From: CAYRHN01 sp964424115
GTDB taxonomy: Bacteria; Chloroflexota; Anaerolineae; Anaerolineales; Anaerolineaceae
Length of the DNA: 64,000 nucleotides
Assembly (NCBI GenBank): GCA_964424115.1
Contig: CAYRHN010000011.1
Location: 72,224-136,223 of the forward strand
Reading direction: 5' to 3'
Position numbers and translations under genes: made by a program. The notes below the pieces were generated by a model. It ran no database searches. It was not told the origin of the DNA and was given only the letters and a program-made list of their open reading frames with translations. Positions 62,339 to 64,000 of the stretch are shown here, in pieces. Every line of letters begins with the position of its first letter. Position 1 is the first letter of the stretch.

Positions 62339-63808
62339 ATGGAAATGAATGCAGGGCTGTACTTTTCTGATTATTTTGGTGTGCCCAAGAATCTTATTAA
62401 AGAGTATGGGGCATTTAACATTTCGCTATTATATGATTTGCCTTTATTTATTGATCCGTTTCTAGTATTTAATAGTCCCAAAACCATCTACCGGTCCCTT
62501 CACGAAGAAATTATTAGGTACTTGCGTTTCCTTAGGGATAGATCAAAAAGCCGGAATTTAAACAGCGGATTAATTAGAAATTGGTACACGTTTTCTGAGG
62601 TAAAAGAAAACTGGCTAGGATTTTCTTCGACTGGAAATAAAGGGCGGGGGCTGGGAAAAAAGTTCGCCTCCGCCTTACACAACAATCTATCAACCATATT
62701 TTCCTCATTTGGTGAAGAACAGATCCCTCAAGGGTATCATCTTGAAAAATTATGTTTGATTTCTGATGGCGTAGGAAGAGATAATATTAGTGATTTCACC
62801 ACCAATTTAATAAAATACTTTCTACTTGAATATACCCAGTTCTTCACGGCAAACTTCATAGACGAAAAATTGTGTAAAAATTTTTTGGTTCCGCGAGTTA
62901 GATTCAACTATACAACTGAAAGTTGGGAAACGGCATCATTCTTACTACCAAATTTTAATAACACTTTCGTTATGCTTACTCCCGTCGATATCCTAACAAG
63001 AGATGATAACTGGATTAATAAGGATGGACTCGTTGAGGATTTTAAAAATATTATTAATTCACTGCCAGACTATCAATTAAGAGGTTTGATCAATAATTAT
63101 CTTTTAAAAGAACTTGGTGAAAAACCCAAGAAGAAAGAAATGCAATCGGCTTTAATGCAACTTTACCAAAAATATCCCGAATTGATTGATTATTATATTC
63201 GTTTTAAAGAAGAAAACGGAGCTCAAGCAAAATCCATCAGCGAGGAGAAAGTAATCGCCTCGGAAGACGTTTTTATTACTCGCGTCTTGGAATTAGTTAC
63301 ATTATTACATTCAACTGGTGATTTTTATAAGATCCCTTTCAGTACATTGGACGAAGCAAGAGATCGGGCTAATTACCTAAAACACGTGATTGAAGATCAG
63401 GATGGGTATAAGATTTTTTATAAAGACGGCATGCCAATAAAACGAGAAACGGACTTACACATTCTTTATAAATTAACATGGTATGCTTCACCTTCTGATA
63501 TAAACGCTGAAGCAAATAATGGGCGAGGCCCTGTAGATTTTGCCGTGTCTAGAGGCAAGGCTGATAAGTCATTGGTTGAATTCAAGTTAGCGTCAAATTC
63601 CAAGATAAAGGAAAATTTACAAAAACAAGTTGAAGTATATTCTAAGGCTCATGGAACAGATAAAACGATTAAAGTGATTATCTACTTCACTCAAAAAGAA
63701 CTGTCAAAAATTAGAAGCATATTAAATGATCTTGGACTAATTGATTCTCCTGATGTTATTCTAATCGATGCTAGAAACGACAACAAACCCTCAGCATCAA
63801 ACGCTTGA
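62339..63808 (+). CDS. PD-(D/E)XK nuclease-like protein, candidate defence or element cargo
   Basis: 489 residues from the ATG at 62339; a TTG at 62306 is the other option. N-terminal part with the conserved-looking block YGAFNISLLYDLPLFIDPF (about 23-41) and EEIIRYLRFLRD. The C-terminal domain has GRGPVDFAV near 400 and, twelve residues later, LVEFKLAS: the D...ExK arrangement of PD-(D/E)XK nucleases. Much more AT-rich than the core genes, suggesting transfer. I remember similar N-termini only among hypothetical proteins. Confidence 0.65.
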   Translation: MEMNAGLYFSDYFGVPKNLIKEYGAFNISLLYDLPLFIDPFLVFNSPKTIYRSLHEEIIRYLRFLRDRSKSRNLNSGLIRNWYTFSEVKENWLGFSSTGNKGRGLGKKFASALHNNLSTIFSSFGEEQIPQGYHLEKLCLISDGVGRDNISDFTTNLIKYFLLEYTQFFTANFIDEKLCKNFLVPRVRFNYTTESWETASFLLPNFNNTFVMLTPVDILTRDDNWINKDGLVEDFKNIINSLPDYQLRGLINNYLLKELGEKPKKKEMQSALMQLYQKYPELIDYYIRFKEENGAQAKSISEEKVIASEDVFITRVLELVTLLHSTGDFYKIPFSTLDEARDRANYLKHVIEDQDGYKIFYKDGMPIKRETDLHILYKLTWYASPSDINAEANNGRGPVDFAVSRGKADKSLVEFKLASNSKIKENLQKQVEVYSKAHGTDKTIKVIIYFTQKELSKIRSILNDLGLIDSPDVILIDARNDNKPSASNA

Positions 63809-63872
63809 TTCTAAGACTTAAGGTTTGAATTTAGACATACAAAGGATAAAAAAATTTAAGGAGAGATAAAGA

Positions 63873-63971
63873 ATGCTTTTGAGAATTAGGATAAATTTTT
63901 GGCTCACCAAGTCGATAATTAGATCAATCGATGGCATGATTCTAGAAGATTACGCAACCTTTTTTCTGTAA
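63873..63971 (+). CDS. Small ORF (32 aa), possibly truncated gene
   Basis: Strong AAGGAGAG ribosome site 7 nt before an ATG; 32 codons beginning MLLRIRINFWLTK. It closes with TAA before the window end. It might be a real small protein or the start of a frameshifted gene. Confidence 0.3.
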   Translation: MLLRIRINFWLTKSIIRSIDGMILEDYATFFL

Positions 63972-64000
63972 ATTAAAGTCGGAAATACCCATAGATCTTT

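Noticed and set aside
50116..64000. Second copy of the tRNA-Pro 3' end as attR
   Set aside because: I found no match to CCTCTCGCCCCGACCA further down the window; the right end must be outside or decayed.

Overview
The window looks like the chromosome of a Chloroflexota bacterium, most likely class Anaerolineae. This rests on gene content and style: Thr/Pro-rich linkers after lipoprotein anchors, very large secreted beta-rich proteins ending in a short Y/F-(L)-P-hydrophobic-R tail, a ferritin-like/VIT1 fusion, and GC-rich core genes. It is an inference, because no rRNA or other phylogenetic marker is present.

Layout. 1-6,011 is the 3' part of a giant secreted adhesin-like protein. 6,070-14,103 is a housekeeping stretch: a small membrane protein, tRNA-Met, tRNA-Arg and tRNA-Leu, an iron exporter of the MbfA type, a YugP-like zinc protease, metK behind a SAM-I riboswitch, an FtsB/FtsL-like protein, UDP-glucose dehydrogenase and folD. 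14,129-32,658 is one long plus-strand purine catabolic cluster: an 8-oxoguanine deaminase/SsnA-like enzyme, adenine deaminase, a GntR/UTRA regulator, YgeY, YgeW, carbamate kinase, a BMP-type nucleoside ABC importer, two fold-type-II PLP enzymes, a conserved unknown and a dihydropyrimidinase/hydantoinase, with an inserted polyprenol-phosphate glycosyltransferase. It resembles the anaerobic urate/purine degradation clusters of gut bacteria but has no recognisable YgeX, YgfK or Xdh in view. Its ~200-nt leader carries mutually exclusive helices and a stem that would hide the Shine-Dalgarno sequence, so it is a candidate undescribed RNA switch. 32,663-36,299 is an orphan three-gene NuoM/NuoN-like membrane module.

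36,404-45,638 is core metabolism and translation: a coiled-coil protein, SelB, L21, L27, an L31 fused to an RNA polymerase alpha-CTD-like domain, thymidine kinase, hypoxanthine phosphoribosyltransferase, CCA-adding enzyme, a hydrolase and a patatin. 45,699-48,824 (minus) has a DUF4350-like protein, an SppA-type protease and a GNAT acetyltransferase.

From 49,004 the window enters an accessory region. A tyrosine integrase sits directly behind tRNA-Pro(GGG), with its ribosome binding site in the loop of a perfect 14-bp inverted repeat. Two AT-rich secreted proteins follow (a propeller-clostripain fusion and a kelch protein), then a minus-strand phage-like replication module (initiator, AAA loader, small zinc proteins, HTH protein), a 128-bp palindromic element, and an AT-rich PD-(D/E)XK nuclease-like gene that is a plausible anti-phage or element-borne cargo gene. 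The other end of the element is not in the window.
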